NCBI GenBank assembly: GCA_026400275.1
Contig: JAPLPK010000140.1
Location: 1 to 45,565 of the forward strand
Source of the DNA: Burkholderiales bacterium
GTDB lineage: Bacteria; Pseudomonadota; Gammaproteobacteria; Burkholderiales; Burkholderiaceae_C
Length of the DNA stretch: 45,565 nt
Direction: 5' to 3'
The position numbers and the translations under genes were made by a program. Below the pieces are notes generated by a model, which ran no database searches, had not been told where the DNA came from, and saw nothing but the letters and a program-made list of their open reading frames with translations. Positions 27,030-36,749 of the stretch are shown here, piece after piece; the first letter of the stretch is position 1; each line of letters starts with the position of its first letter.

Positions 27030-27132
27030 TGTTCAATTATGGCGAACAAACAAATCGTATTCTTTGTATTTATCTAAATTGGAGCGATCAATAAACTTGC
27101 GCCCATCCTCAACCACTCTGAACGGACACAGC

Positions 27133-27903
27133 ATGCCATCCTCTACCAACACCCCCATTGCTATCGTCACCGGCGGCAGCCGCGGCCTGGGCAAGAACGC
27201 CGCGTTGCACATCGCTCAAACCGGCAGCGACGTCATCCTGACCTACCGCAGCCAGGCCGCCGAAGCTGCGGCTGTGGTGGCGGAAATCCAGGCCCTCGGC
27301 CGCCGCGCCGTCGCCCTGCAGCTGGACGTTGGCGACAGCAGCAGCTTTGCAGCTTTTGCAGCGTCGGTGAAGCAGGTGCTGGGCGAGCAGTGGCAGCGAG
27401 ACAGCTTCAACTTTCTGGTCAACAACGCCGGTGTGGGCATCCACGCCAGCCTGATGGAGACCACCGAGGCCCAGTTCGACACGCTGGTCAATATCCACCT
27501 CAAAGGCGTTTTCTTCCTGACGCAAAAGCTGCTGCCGCTGATGGCTGACGGTGGCCGTATCGTGAATGTGTCTTCCGGCCTGGCCCGGTTCGCACTGCCC
27601 GGCTATGCCGCGTATGGCGCGATGAAGGGCGGCATCGAGGTGCTGACCCGCTACATGGCCAAGGAGCTTGGCCCGCGCAGCATCGCCGTGAACGTGGTGG
27701 CACCCGGCGCCATTGAGACCGATTTCGGTGGTGGCGCGGTGCGTGACAACGCGCAACTGAATGCCTTCGTGGCGTCGCAAACCGCACTCGGCCGCGTGGG
27801 GGTGCCGGACGACATCGGCGGTGTGATCGCCTCCTTGCTGACACCGGCGAACCGCTGGGTGAATGGGCAGCGCATCGAGGCCTCTGGCGGCATGTTCCTG
27901 TAA
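27133..27903 (+). CDS. Short-chain dehydrogenase/reductase
   Basis: The ATG at 27133 (MPSSTNTPIAIVTGG) gives 256 residues. It has the classical SDR elements: TGGSRGLGKN for cofactor, NNAGVG, the catalytic Ser in IVNVSSGLARFAL and Tyr-Lys in YGAMK. It is related to 3-oxoacyl-ACP reductase/FabG-like enzymes but is divergent from a LysR regulator, which suggests an inducible catabolic or detoxification role. Substrate cannot be read from sequence. Its stop is 1 bp from the end of the convergent GlxA-like gene. Confidence 0.92.
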   Translation: MPSSTNTPIAIVTGGSRGLGKNAALHIAQTGSDVILTYRSQAAEAAAVVAEIQALGRRAVALQLDVGDSSSFAAFAASVKQVLGEQWQRDSFNFLVNNAGVGIHASLMETTEAQFDTLVNIHLKGVFFLTQKLLPLMADGGRIVNVSSGLARFALPGYAAYGAMKGGIEVLTRYMAKELGPRSIAVNVVAPGAIETDFGGGAVRDNAQLNAFVASQTALGRVGVPDDIGGVIASLLTPANRWVNGQRIEASGGMFL

Positions 27904-27904
27904 T

Positions 27905-28873
27905 TCAGGCCGGCCGCGCCTGCGAGGGGGCGCCAGTCGGTCCCAGCTGGTGCCAGGCCCTGCGCAGCTGGGTGTCAGAGCTAAAGCCCGCCAGCTCGGC
28001 TGCCTGGTTCACGCTGTGGCCGGACTGCAGCGCGGTCTGCGCCACCGCCAGACGGATGCGGCGCAGGTACTGCAGCGGCGCGATCTGCGTGTATTCCACA
28101 AACAGGCGTGTCAGGTGCCGTGGCGATGTATGGGCGATTTCGGCCATGCGCGGCACCGTCCAGCCGTGGCGCGGGTCCAGGCTCACAGCGTCTTGCACCC
28201 GGTGCAGGGCCGGGTGCATGTGGTTGCGGTAGCTCAGGAAGGGCGACAGCTCGGGGTCGTGCGGGCCGCGCCGCAGTGCCACCACCATGGTCTGCGCCAC
28301 CTGGGCGGCAATCGGTTCGCCACAGGTATCCGCGATGCGCTGCAGCACCAGGTCGATGCCGGTAGTGACCCCCGCGCTGCTGTACACCGGTGCGTCTTCC
28401 ACAAACACCCGGTTGGCTACCACCTCGCAGTGCGGCTCCACGCCGCGCAGCTCGTCCAGATGCTGGTGGTGGGTGGTCACGCGCCGACCCGCCAGCAGGC
28501 CTGCATGGGCGGCCAGCAGGGTGCCGGCGCACACTGTAACCAGTTCCAGCTGCTGCCGCTGCGGGCGCAAGCCGCGCAGCCAGTGCAGCACGGCCCGGGC
28601 CGGAGCGTTGTCTACGGCGATGGTGCTGCCGGGCAGGCCTACCAGCACCACCCAGCTGGGCGCGGGCAGCACGGCTGGCAAGGGCTGCAGGCCGGTGAGC
28701 AGCGCGCCGACGGAAGACACGTTGTCCGCCTCCGGCCCGACGAATTGCAAGGCAAAGCGCTCAGCCTGGCCCTGGGCCCGCAGGCATTGGTTGGCAATGC
28801 GCAGCGCCTCGGCCGGGCCCGCCCAGTCGAGTATCAGGCTGTTCGGCATCAGCACGAACAGCACTTGGATCAC
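27905..28873 (-). CDS. GlxA-like AraC-family regulator with DJ-1/PfpI domain
   Basis: I choose the GTG at 28873 because it overlaps the upstream stop as GTGA (322 residues); a GTG at 28888 is possible. Residues ~1-165 form a DJ-1/PfpI-like domain (IQVLFVLMPNSLILDWAGPAEAL; VTVCAGTLLAAHAGLLAGRRVTTHH, with the conserved Cys). Residues ~210-315 form an AraC-type double helix-turn-helix (WTVPRMAEIAHTSPRHLTRLF; SVNQAAELAGFSSDTQLRRAWH). Proteins of this GlxA/ArgR/GbdR class sense amino or quaternary-ammonium metabolites and activate catabolic genes. As the last gene of its operon it may control it. The effector is unknown. Confidence 0.88.
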   Translation of the reverse strand: MIQVLFVLMPNSLILDWAGPAEALRIANQCLRAQGQAERFALQFVGPEADNVSSVGALLTGLQPLPAVLPAPSWVVLVGLPGSTIAVDNAPARAVLHWLRGLRPQRQQLELVTVCAGTLLAAHAGLLAGRRVTTHHQHLDELRGVEPHCEVVANRVFVEDAPVYSSAGVTTGIDLVLQRIADTCGEPIAAQVAQTMVVALRRGPHDPELSPFLSYRNHMHPALHRVQDAVSLDPRHGWTVPRMAEIAHTSPRHLTRLFVEYTQIAPLQYLRRIRLAVAQTALQSGHSVNQAAELAGFSSDTQLRRAWHQLGPTGAPSQARPA

Positions 28874-29475
28874 GGCTGGGGCTGCCACGCGTAATCCATT
28901 TGGCGGGCGGTGCGCACGGCCAGATCATGGCTGGCCAGCTTGCCGACCAGGTGCAGGCACATGTCGATGCCGGCGCTGATGCCGGCCGATGTAATGGTGC
29001 GTCCGCAATCTACCCAGCGCGGGCCGGTCTGCACGTCCAGTGCCGGGAACAGGCGCTGCAGGTCGGCCACATCTTCCCAGTGCGTGGTGACCGGGCCGCC
29101 CTGGATGACGCCGCTCTGCGCCAGCAAAAAGGCGCCGGTGCAGACCGAGGCCACCGTGCTGGCCGTGCCTGCGGTGGCGGCGATCCAGTCAATCGTCGGC
29201 TTGCAGGCCATCGCCGCATCGACCACGCCACCGGGGATGACCAGCAGGTCGGTCGCAGTGCAACTGGCGAAGGTGGCGTCAGGAATAATGCGTAATCCGG
29301 CTCTGGCGCATACTGTATCTGCGCTACGTGCTACGCATTGTGTAGCAAACAGCGGTGCGTCGTGGGGGTGGCTGCGGGCGTGCACCCGGCTGGCGGTGGT
29401 GAACACCTCATAGGGGCCGGCGAAGTCCAGCGCCTCTACATTGTCGAACACCAGGATGGCGACTTGAATGCTCAT
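28870..29475 (-). CDS. DJ-1/PfpI family protein, isonitrile-hydratase-like
   Basis: The 201-residue product is a single DJ-1/PfpI domain with VDNVEALDFAGPYEVF-like N-terminus (FDNVEALDFAGPYEVFTT) and the nucleophile Cys in ASVCTGAFLLAQSGVIQGGPVTTHW. This arrangement resembles isonitrile hydratase and related enzymes; other members are hydratases, glyoxalases or proteases, so the reaction is not certain. Its ATG overlaps the preceding stop as ATGA (29472-29475), and its stop overlaps the GlxA-like start as GTGA. The three are therefore translationally coupled. It is a paralogue of the N-terminal half of the next protein. Confidence 0.82.
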   Translation of the reverse strand: MSIQVAILVFDNVEALDFAGPYEVFTTASRVHARSHPHDAPLFATQCVARSADTVCARAGLRIIPDATFASCTATDLLVIPGGVVDAAMACKPTIDWIAATAGTASTVASVCTGAFLLAQSGVIQGGPVTTHWEDVADLQRLFPALDVQTGPRWVDCGRTITSAGISAGIDMCLHLVGKLASHDLAVRTARQMDYAWQPQP

Positions 29476-30032
29476 GCCACGGCCCCGGCTAGGGCTTGTT
29501 CCACGGTGCAGATGCGGGCGAAGCGGTCTGTCAGCACGGCGGCGGTGCGGGCTTTGATGTCGGCGGCGGCCAGCACCGAGCCGTCCAGGTGCTGCATATC
29601 CCAGGTCAAAGTGGCGTCCAGGCAGTAGTCCACCGTCCAACCTAGGTCGGACGCGTGGCGGGTGGTGGTTTCGCAGCACTGCTCGGTGCGGATGCCGCTG
29701 ATGATGAGTTTGCCGATGCTGTGCTGTGTCAGCCAGACCTGCAGCCCGGTATCCACCAGTGCGCTATGGCGGCTTTTGGTGAAAGTGGCGGCGGCTTCAA
29801 ACGGCGCCAGGCCGGCGATGGGCTGGATGTGGCCGGATTCGATGGCGAAAGCGTTGTCGGCGGTCTTGGGGCCGTCCACATGGAAGATGCGCACGATGGG
29901 AATGCCACGGGCGACACAGCCGTCAATCAAGGCGTTCTGCTCCGCCAGGTAGCCGGGCAGGGTGGCCGGCGTGAAGTACGGGCGGTGCCGGAAGGATTCC
30001 TGGGCGTCGATCAAAATGAGACAGGTTTTCAT
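29472..30032 (-). CDS. Isochorismatase-family cysteine hydrolase
   Basis: The 186-residue protein shows the family triad pattern: Asp in LILIDAQESF, Lys in TFTKSRHSAL, and the Cys in GIRTEQCCETTTRHASDLG. It has the usual size for a free-standing amidase or nicotinamidase-like hydrolase. It is the first gene of the operon with the DJ-1 and GlxA-like genes. An inverted repeat lies 12 bp upstream of its start. A hydrolysis step for an amide or nitrile-derived compound fits the operon, but the substrate is not identified. Confidence 0.88.
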   Translation of the reverse strand: MKTCLILIDAQESFRHRPYFTPATLPGYLAEQNALIDGCVARGIPIVRIFHVDGPKTADNAFAIESGHIQPIAGLAPFEAAATFTKSRHSALVDTGLQVWLTQHSIGKLIISGIRTEQCCETTTRHASDLGWTVDYCLDATLTWDMQHLDGSVLAAADIKARTAAVLTDRFARICTVEQALAGAVA

Positions 30033-30043
30033 GGTGCACTGCT

Positions 30044-30104
30044 TTCAAATGGGTTGTTGTATGCGTACTATTTTTGTGCGGCAGCGCATGGAAAGCCATT
30101 TGAA
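30044..30104. promoter_or_regulatory. Inverted repeats upstream of the isochorismatase operon and tag
   Basis: TTCAAATGG (30044-30052) and CCATTTGAA (30096-30104) are perfect 9-bp inverted arms 43 bp apart. A second pair, CATTTTGA (30122-30129) and TCAAAATG (30173-30180), lies next to the tag start. They sit in the 152-bp divergent gap and are candidate sites for the operon's own AraC-type regulator. Confidence 0.35.
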
Positions 30105-30184
30105 GTACGACCAGTATCGATCATTTTGAGACATTCGGCCTGTATGTCGTCCATGGCTGCAGGACGTATGGTTCAAAATGGCGC

Positions 30185-30814
30185 ATGGACTCTTTACCGA
30201 CCTCTACCGACAGCCCGCAGCCCCAGCGCTGCTTCTGGTGCGACAGCTCCGACATCTACCGCAACTACCATGACCGTGAATGGGGCTTCCCGGTGGGCAA
30301 CGACACCCGGCTGTTTGAAAAGATCTGCCTGGAAGGCTTTCAGTCGGGTCTGAGTTGGCTCACCATCCTGCGCAAGCGCGAGAACTTCCGCGCCGGTTTT
30401 GCCGGGTTTGACATCGCCACCGTGGCGCGTTTCGGCCCGAAAGATGTAGAGCGCCTGCTGATGGATGCCGGCATCGTGCGCCACCGCGGCAAGATCGAGG
30501 CGGCCATCCACAACGCCCAGTGCGCCGAGAAGCTGCTGGAAAAAGAGGCCTCGCTGGCCAGCTATTTTTGGCGCTTCGAGCCCAGCGCCGCGTCACGCCC
30601 CAGCCGCCTGACGGTGGATGCGCTGCGCGCCATGGGCCAGTCGCCCGAGTCGGTGGCGCTGTCCAAAGAGCTCAAGCGCCAGGGCTGGAAGTTCGTCGGC
30701 CCCACCACCGTCTACGCCTTCATGCAGGCCATGGGCCTGGTCAACGACCACCAGGAAGGCTGCCACGTGCGCCAGGCCGCACTGGATGCCCGCAAGGCGT
30801 TCAACCCCGCATAG
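30185..30814 (+). CDS. tag: DNA-3-methyladenine glycosylase I
   Basis: The 209-residue product matches the Tag family: RCFWC and YHDREWGFPV near the N-terminus supply zinc-binding Cys and His, and the C-terminal HQEGC supplies the other zinc pair. FEKICLEGFQSGLSW contains the base-binding Glu. It removes 3-methyladenine from alkylated DNA. No ribosome-binding site is evident before 30185, but the conserved N-terminal zinc motif supports the start. It ends just before a strong terminator shared with groEL. Confidence 0.95.
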   Translation: MDSLPTSTDSPQPQRCFWCDSSDIYRNYHDREWGFPVGNDTRLFEKICLEGFQSGLSWLTILRKRENFRAGFAGFDIATVARFGPKDVERLLMDAGIVRHRGKIEAAIHNAQCAEKLLEKEASLASYFWRFEPSAASRPSRLTVDALRAMGQSPESVALSKELKRQGWKFVGPTTVYAFMQAMGLVNDHQEGCHVRQAALDARKAFNPA

Positions 30815-30832
30815 TCTTTCCCAGCGCCCATG

Positions 30833-30870
30833 AAAAAACCCCGCAGAGCTCGCACTCTGCGGGGTTTTTT
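30833..30870. terminator. Strong bidirectional terminator between tag and groEL
   Basis: A perfect 16-bp stem (30833-30848 with 30855-30870) closes a 6-base loop CTCGCA. It begins with six As and ends with six Ts, so it works in both orientations. Confidence 0.95.
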
Positions 30871-31006
30871 CATGGTCTTTTCGACGTACGTCGAATGGGA
30901 CGGATTTCGTTGCGCAACGGGTCGTCCGCTAGGCGCCAAGTCGCAGACAGTGGCATCGCCACGGCAAGACTTGGTAACGACGCGGGCGGCCCGTTTCGCG
31001 GCGAAA

Positions 31007-32683
<1,677 letters not shown>

Positions 32684-32690
32684 CTAGTTG

Positions 32691-32734
32691 GGGACAGAGC
32701 GACTGGGCGCTACGCGCGTCAGCCGGTCAGTCCC
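32691..32734 (-). promoter_or_regulatory. Stem-loop in the groES-groEL intercistronic gap
   Basis: Read on the minus strand, GGGACTGA-like and TC(G)CTCTGTCCC-like arms can pair over about 13 of 15 positions around a short loop. It ends ~31 bp before the groEL ATG. Intercistronic hairpins in other groESL operons are mRNA-processing sites; whether this one is so is inference. Confidence 0.4.
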
Positions 32735-32740
32735 ACAAAA

Positions 32741-33034
32741 TTACTTGGATTCGACAACTGCGAACAGGTCGTCTTCTTTCATCACCAGCAGTTCGTCGCC
32801 AGACACCTTGACGGTTTGGCCGCTGTACTTGCCGAACAGAACGCGGTCACCGACCTTGACGGTCAGGGCGGAGATTTCACCCTTGTCGTTCTTCTTGCCT
32901 GGGCCGACAGCCAGCACTTCGCCTTGATCTGGCTTTTCAGCAGCAGAGTCAGGAATCACGATGCCAGAAGCGGTCTTGGTTTCGCTGTCAATACGCTTAA
33001 CGATCACGCGATCGCCGAGAGGACGTAGGTTCAT
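32741..33034 (-). CDS. groES: Co-chaperonin GroES
   Basis: The ATG at 33034 follows AGGAG and begins [16 protein letters not shown], giving 97 residues; a longer in-frame start would pass into the CIRCE region. The mobile-loop region [14 protein letters not shown] and the [13 protein letters not shown] core are typical. GroES caps GroEL. It is the first gene of the operon. Confidence 0.98.
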   Translation of the reverse strand: MNLRPLGDRVIVKRIDSETKTASGIVIPDSAAEKPDQGEVLAVGPGKKNDKGEISALTVKVGDRVLFGKYSGQTVKVSGDELLVMKEDDLFAVVESK

Positions 33035-33083
33035 GGAATCTCCTAAAGATGAAATGTTGCGAAAAAAGGATGAAGCGGAAGTG

Positions 33084-33110
33084 TTAGCACTCATTGCCTT
33101 TGAGTGCTAA
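33084..33110. promoter_or_regulatory. CIRCE element (HrcA operator)
   Basis: TTAGCACTC and GAGTGCTAA are separated by exactly nine bases, a perfect CIRCE inverted repeat. It lies 50 bp upstream of groES and touches the -10 element. It is the binding site of the heat-shock repressor HrcA, which is not encoded in the window. Confidence 0.96.
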
Positions 33111-33138
33111 TGATAAGGGCTTCTTGTGTCAATTCAAG
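33110..33138 (-). promoter_or_regulatory. groESL promoter, possible sigma-70/sigma-32 overlap
   Basis: On the minus strand TTGAAT (33132-33137) and TATCAT (33110-33115) are 16 bp apart, a good housekeeping promoter. The overlapping CTTGAA followed 13 bases later by CCCTTAT also resembles a sigma-32 heat-shock promoter. The -10 abuts the CIRCE, so HrcA would block initiation. Confidence 0.65.
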
Positions 33139-33254
33139 GTCAGCGGCCGCAAATTTGGCAAATTCGACGTCGACCTGCGGGTGTGTAGTCTGCGTGTTGG
33201 GGATCGGGTTGCCCGGCAGCGCGGTGTTTCTTCACTGCCAAACCCGCTGTTGCG

Positions 33255-34952
33255 CTAGCGCAGCATGCGTCCCAGGCTATCAATAAAGGAGCGACCTTGG
33301 CCTGCTTCGTCGGGCTTGTTGTGCGCGCCCAGTGGGTCGGAGTCGTCGCCCAGGCCTTCTTGTATTTGCAGGTGCCGGATGAAGGCCGCCAGCGGCATGG
33401 GCTTGGCGAAGTGGTAGCCCTGGCCGTAGCGCACGCCCATGGCCTGTAGCTTGTCGGCCTGGCCCTGGGTTTCAATGCCTTCGGCCACTACTTTGCTGTT
33501 GACGGCCTTGGCGATGGCGATGATTTCGGGGATCAGGCTGGAGCGCAGGGTAAGGTCCTCCATTTCGAATACGAAGGACTTGTCTATTTTCAGGTAGTCG
33601 GGAGCGACTTTCTTCACCATGCCCAGGTTGGAGTAGCCGGTGCCGAAGTCGTCGATGGAGATCAGAAAGCCGTCGGCCTGCAGGCGCTGCAGCTCCGGCA
33701 TGATGGCTGGTGCGAAGTTGTATTCGGTCACCTCCAGTTCGACCTGCAGGTCGTTGCGGTTCATTGCTTGCAGCACCTGCTTCAGATGGGGTGACAGCGT
33801 GGCGTGGCGCAGGTTTTGTGGAAAGAAGTTGAGGGCCACCTTGAAGCCCTGGGCTTGCGGCGGCAGGGCATCGCCCAGCTCACGCAGGCCGCGCGCGCTG
33901 ACGGCGGCGTCTAGCACCCAGTCCAGCTTTTTGCTCTGTACGGCGGGGATGAACTGGTCGGGGAAGAGAAGCGTGTCGCCGTCGTTCAGCCGTGCCAGTA
34001 CCTCGCAGCCTACGGTGCGGCCGGTGGCTAGTTCAATGATGGGCTGGTAGTGGCAGACCAGTTTGTCGGTTACGCACAGGAAGCGGATGCGGTGCTCCAT
34101 GGACTGGAAGTACCGGCAGCGCCGCGTGATGAAGTCGGTCACTAAAAAGGCCAGCAGCAGGCACACGGCACCCCCGCCCAGGCTGAGCAACAGGTGTTTT
34201 TGGAAGAATGCTTGCGGCCACAGAATCGTCTGGATCGTGATCGGGCTGACCCCGGGCATCGTGGTGGTGACCAGGATCAGCGCGTTCTTCCAGTCCAGGC
34301 GGACATGCGGGGTGGTGGGACTGGTGAGCATGTCGGTATAGCCGGCCCACTTGCTTTTGAATATCTTGGTGCGCTGCCGCGCGTTACCGGCCCAGACGGC
34401 GTCGGTGTATTGCTGAAAGCTCTCCGTTACCCGGTCGGAACCTATGGCCACCTGGAATGGCCCCCGTTCCACCACGGTGGTGCGGACTTCTCCTTTGGCG
34501 AGCTGTATAGATGCACCCAGGAAGTAGTGCCCGATCGAGCCATCGATGCCGCCTACCCTGGGCGCTCTTGGCGCGTCAAGCAAGCCCAGCTCGGTAGTGC
34601 AGTACACCCGGTGCTGGCTGTCCAGCAGCTGGATGCTGCGGATGAAATGGTAGTCAAACAGTAGGCTGCGCAGCGCGTTGAGGTTGCTGGTGCTGCAATC
34701 GGGGCTGTAGCCGTTATTGAGCTGGGTCAGCATCTGTCCGGCATCGAATTGCAGGGCCTGCATATTGCGCAAAACAATGGCTTGCCCGCTTTCTACGTCC
34801 CCTAGCTGGGACTGGAATGCCAATCCGCACGCTGCCAGGGCCAGCGTAATGGCCAGCGAGTAGCCACACACCATGCCGACCAGCCGGGGGTATCGGCTCA
34901 GCGTGCGGGTGATGGCGACCAGATAGTCGCTTTGGCGCGGGCTCAGCCTCAT
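33255..34952 (-). CDS. Membrane c-di-GMP phosphodiesterase with CSS-motif sensor and EAL domain
   Basis: The 565-residue protein has a membrane helix at ~25-47, a periplasmic region with the CSS motif (CSTSNL and VYCTTELG), a second helix at ~255-275 (LLLSLGGGAVCLLLAFLVTDF) and a C-terminal EAL domain. The EAL signatures are GCEVLARL, LEVTEYNF, DDFGTGYSNL, LKIDKSF, VVAEGIETQ and GQGYHFAKPM. The catalytic set looks complete, although the name-giving motif is EVL. It should hydrolyse c-di-GMP in response to a periplasmic redox or disulfide signal, as described for CSS-motif PDEs of E. coli. It has no adjacent partner gene. Confidence 0.92.
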   Translation of the reverse strand: MRLSPRQSDYLVAITRTLSRYPRLVGMVCGYSLAITLALAACGLAFQSQLGDVESGQAIVLRNMQALQFDAGQMLTQLNNGYSPDCSTSNLNALRSLLFDYHFIRSIQLLDSQHRVYCTTELGLLDAPRAPRVGGIDGSIGHYFLGASIQLAKGEVRTTVVERGPFQVAIGSDRVTESFQQYTDAVWAGNARQRTKIFKSKWAGYTDMLTSPTTPHVRLDWKNALILVTTTMPGVSPITIQTILWPQAFFQKHLLLSLGGGAVCLLLAFLVTDFITRRCRYFQSMEHRIRFLCVTDKLVCHYQPIIELATGRTVGCEVLARLNDGDTLLFPDQFIPAVQSKKLDWVLDAAVSARGLRELGDALPPQAQGFKVALNFFPQNLRHATLSPHLKQVLQAMNRNDLQVELEVTEYNFAPAIMPELQRLQADGFLISIDDFGTGYSNLGMVKKVAPDYLKIDKSFVFEMEDLTLRSSLIPEIIAIAKAVNSKVVAEGIETQGQADKLQAMGVRYGQGYHFAKPMPLAAFIRHLQIQEGLGDDSDPLGAHNKPDEAGQGRSFIDSLGRMLR

Positions 34953-35286
34953 GCCTGCTGTGCAGCGGGTTGGCTATACGCGGCAGGCGCTTCGCAAGGT
35001 GCGTGGTCCGGAGTTGGCAAGAGCCCTTGCATGTGTGGTCCCGTGGCAGAGTGGCTGGCAATTGGTGGGGCGCCCGCACTTCGGCGTACCGCGTCGGACT
35101 TTTGATGATTATGGGGTGGTTTTGCCGGTTTTCTGCGACCCATGGGTACGGAGCTTGCGTGTAGATAGCGCCTGGTGTGGGTGAGGCAGGCACGCGCTGG
35201 TCCGCTACCATGCAAAGCCTCTTTTCCTCTCCGTTGTCCTGCGCCGAGACTGTCGGCGCCGCCATTTCCCGTTTCTCCTATCTTCC
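34953..35286. other. 334-bp divergent intergenic region
   Basis: This gap lies between the EAL gene (minus) and the YitT-like gene (plus). I see no supportable gene, repeat or strong hairpin. It should contain both promoters; none stands out. Confidence 0.4.
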
Positions 35287-35916
35287 ATGACCCGTTCTGT
35301 GACTGCACCCCCTGCTGCGCCTTTGGCGCGGCACCGTTTTTATGAAGACGCTTTGGCCCTGGCCATCGGCACCTTGTTCCTGGCTTTGGGTGTGGTGATG
35401 TTTGGCCACGCGGGTCTGCTCACTGGCGGCACGGCGGGGCTGGCATTTTTGATCCGTTACGCCACGGGCACTGAGTTCAGCGTGGTCTTCTTTCTGCTGA
35501 ACCTGCCGTTCTACCTGTTCGCCTGGTGGCGCATGGGCTTGCAGTTCACCGTCAAGACTTTTTGCGCTGTGGCCCTGTTGTCGCTGTTTGCGCACTACTT
35601 GCCGCATGGGCTGGTGTTTGCGCAGCTGTGGTCGCCACTGGCTGCCGTGCTGGGCGGGCTGCTGTGCGGCTGCGGCATGCTGATCCTGTTTCGCCACCGG
35701 GCCAGCCTGGGTGGCATCGGCGTCGTGGTGCTGTACCTGCAAGACCGCTTTGGCTGGCGCGCCGGCCATGTGCAGATGGGCATCGACGGGCTGATACTGC
35801 TGGGCGCCTTCTGGACCGCCGACTGGCAGCGCGCGCTGCTGTCGGTACTGGGCGCGCTGGCCATGAACATGACCCTGGCCATCAACCACCGGCCAGGCCG
35901 CTACTTGGCGGTATAA
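35287..35916 (+). CDS. YitT-family membrane protein
   Basis: The 209-residue product has five or six hydrophobic helices. The YitT-like pattern is ALAIGTLFLALGVVMFGHAGLLTGGTAGLAFLI near the N-terminus, then FFLLNLPFYLFAWWRMG, and GLLCGCGMLILFRHRASLGGIGVVVLYLQ. It is an inner-membrane protein whose molecular role in this family is not established; transport has been proposed. Its stop codon lies at the edge of a repeat copy that fills the gap to the convergent TerB-like gene. Confidence 0.9.
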   Translation: MTRSVTAPPAAPLARHRFYEDALALAIGTLFLALGVVMFGHAGLLTGGTAGLAFLIRYATGTEFSVVFFLLNLPFYLFAWWRMGLQFTVKTFCAVALLSLFAHYLPHGLVFAQLWSPLAAVLGGLLCGCGMLILFRHRASLGGIGVVVLYLQDRFGWRAGHVQMGIDGLILLGAFWTADWQRALLSVLGALAMNMTLAINHRPGRYLAV

Positions 35917-35970
35917 ATCGGCCTTCGGCGCAGGTTCTGCCTGCACCGGCTGCTATCAAAACTGATATTC
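35915..35970 (-). repeat. Two-stem ~55-bp repeat, copy 6
   Basis: On the minus strand it reads TATCAGTTTTGATAGCAGC, CGGTGCAGGCAG, CCTGCGCCGAAGGCCG and ATTT. It overlaps the last bases of the YitT stop codon and reaches the TerB-like stop, so it is essentially the whole gap between these convergent genes. Confidence 0.85.
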
Positions 35971-36433
35971 AGGAGATCAGCCCTGCGGCTTCTTTGGCGC
36001 GCATCTTGGCGCCTATGTATTCGCCATGGGTGACGTGCAGCAGGCCGGCGATCTTGCTGATGGCGTGGTGCTCGTAGGCATCCACCTGGGCATCGGCATA
36101 GGCCACCTGCCACATGGCTTCCACAATCTGGATCTTCTGCTCCTGGCTGCAGCTGTCGTTGATGCTGGCCGTGAAGTGGTGGTAGTCGTAGGCGTTTTCG
36201 GCGGCTTGCTCGGCCCGGGCCAGCAGCTGGGCCAGGGCTGCGTCGTCCAGTGCAAAGCGCTGGCGCAGGGCGGCGGCCACGGGCTGGCGCTCGCGCGAGG
36301 CTTTGCTGCTGTCGGCCCGCATTACCTCCACCAGCAAAACGGCCGTGGCCAGTTGCAGGGCTTGCTGGCGCTCTTCGGGCGTGGGCTCGGTGCTGACCAG
36401 GTTGTCAAAAATATCTTTCAGGGCACGCAGCAT
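35969..36433 (-). CDS. TerB-like tellurite-resistance-fold protein
   Basis: The ATG at 36433 gives 154 residues, mostly helical. The TerB/DjlA-like pattern is visible: LQLATAVLLVEVMRADSS, a central AAENAYDYHHFTASIND, and KIQIVEAMWQVAYADAQVDAYEHHAISKIAGLLHV, with acidic residues in the metal-binding helix turns. Despite the name, such single-domain proteins are not necessarily tellurite determinants; no other ter genes are near. It follows the small oxidoreductase-like gene by 46 bp on the same strand. Confidence 0.85.
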   Translation of the reverse strand: MLRALKDIFDNLVSTEPTPEERQQALQLATAVLLVEVMRADSSKASRERQPVAAALRQRFALDDAALAQLLARAEQAAENAYDYHHFTASINDSCSQEQKIQIVEAMWQVAYADAQVDAYEHHAISKIAGLLHVTHGEYIGAKMRAKEAAGLIS

Positions 36434-36479
36434 GGGGAGTCGTCGGGAAGTCGTTGTGGGTGTGGAGTAACGGAGCGTG

Positions 36480-36749
36480 CTACGGGGCAGTTGGTTCCCG
36501 CGCCTGCAGGGCCAGCAGCGCGTCCTCATGCCAAAAACCGGCAGCCGCCAGAAAGCCCTCCCACACGCAGCCGTTGCAGCCACGGCCACAGCAGCTGGTG
36601 GGCTCGGGCGGTGGCGGGCGCAGTGTGGTGCCGCGCAATTGCGCCTGTTGCTGCAGCAGCTGGAACATATGCGCTGCCGCATCGCGGTCGGTGGGTGGGG
36701 GTGGGACGGCCAGGGGCATGGGCGGGCAAATCCAAGTCTTCGGAGGCAT
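36480..36749 (-). CDS. Small oxidoreductase-like domain protein
   Basis: The 89-residue product has a Pro-rich N-terminus and the motif EPTSCCGRGCNGCVWEGF, which matches the Oxidored-like domain (CC-x-x-GC-x-x-CVW). Four cysteines in this spacing suggest metal or Fe-S binding. The domain is also found at the N-terminus of some redox enzymes, and free-standing copies are common in proteobacteria without a defined role. Its leader, including the AGGT before the ATG, is supplied by a repeat copy (36750-36801). It probably forms an operon with the TerB-like gene. Confidence 0.82.
   Translation of the reverse strand: MPPKTWICPPMPLAVPPPPTDRDAAAHMFQLLQQQAQLRGTTLRPPPPEPTSCCGRGCNGCVWEGFLAAAGFWHEDALLALQAREPTAP

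Noticed and set aside
35969..36433. True tellurite-resistance operon
   Set aside because: Only one TerB-like gene is present; no other ter genes lie near it.
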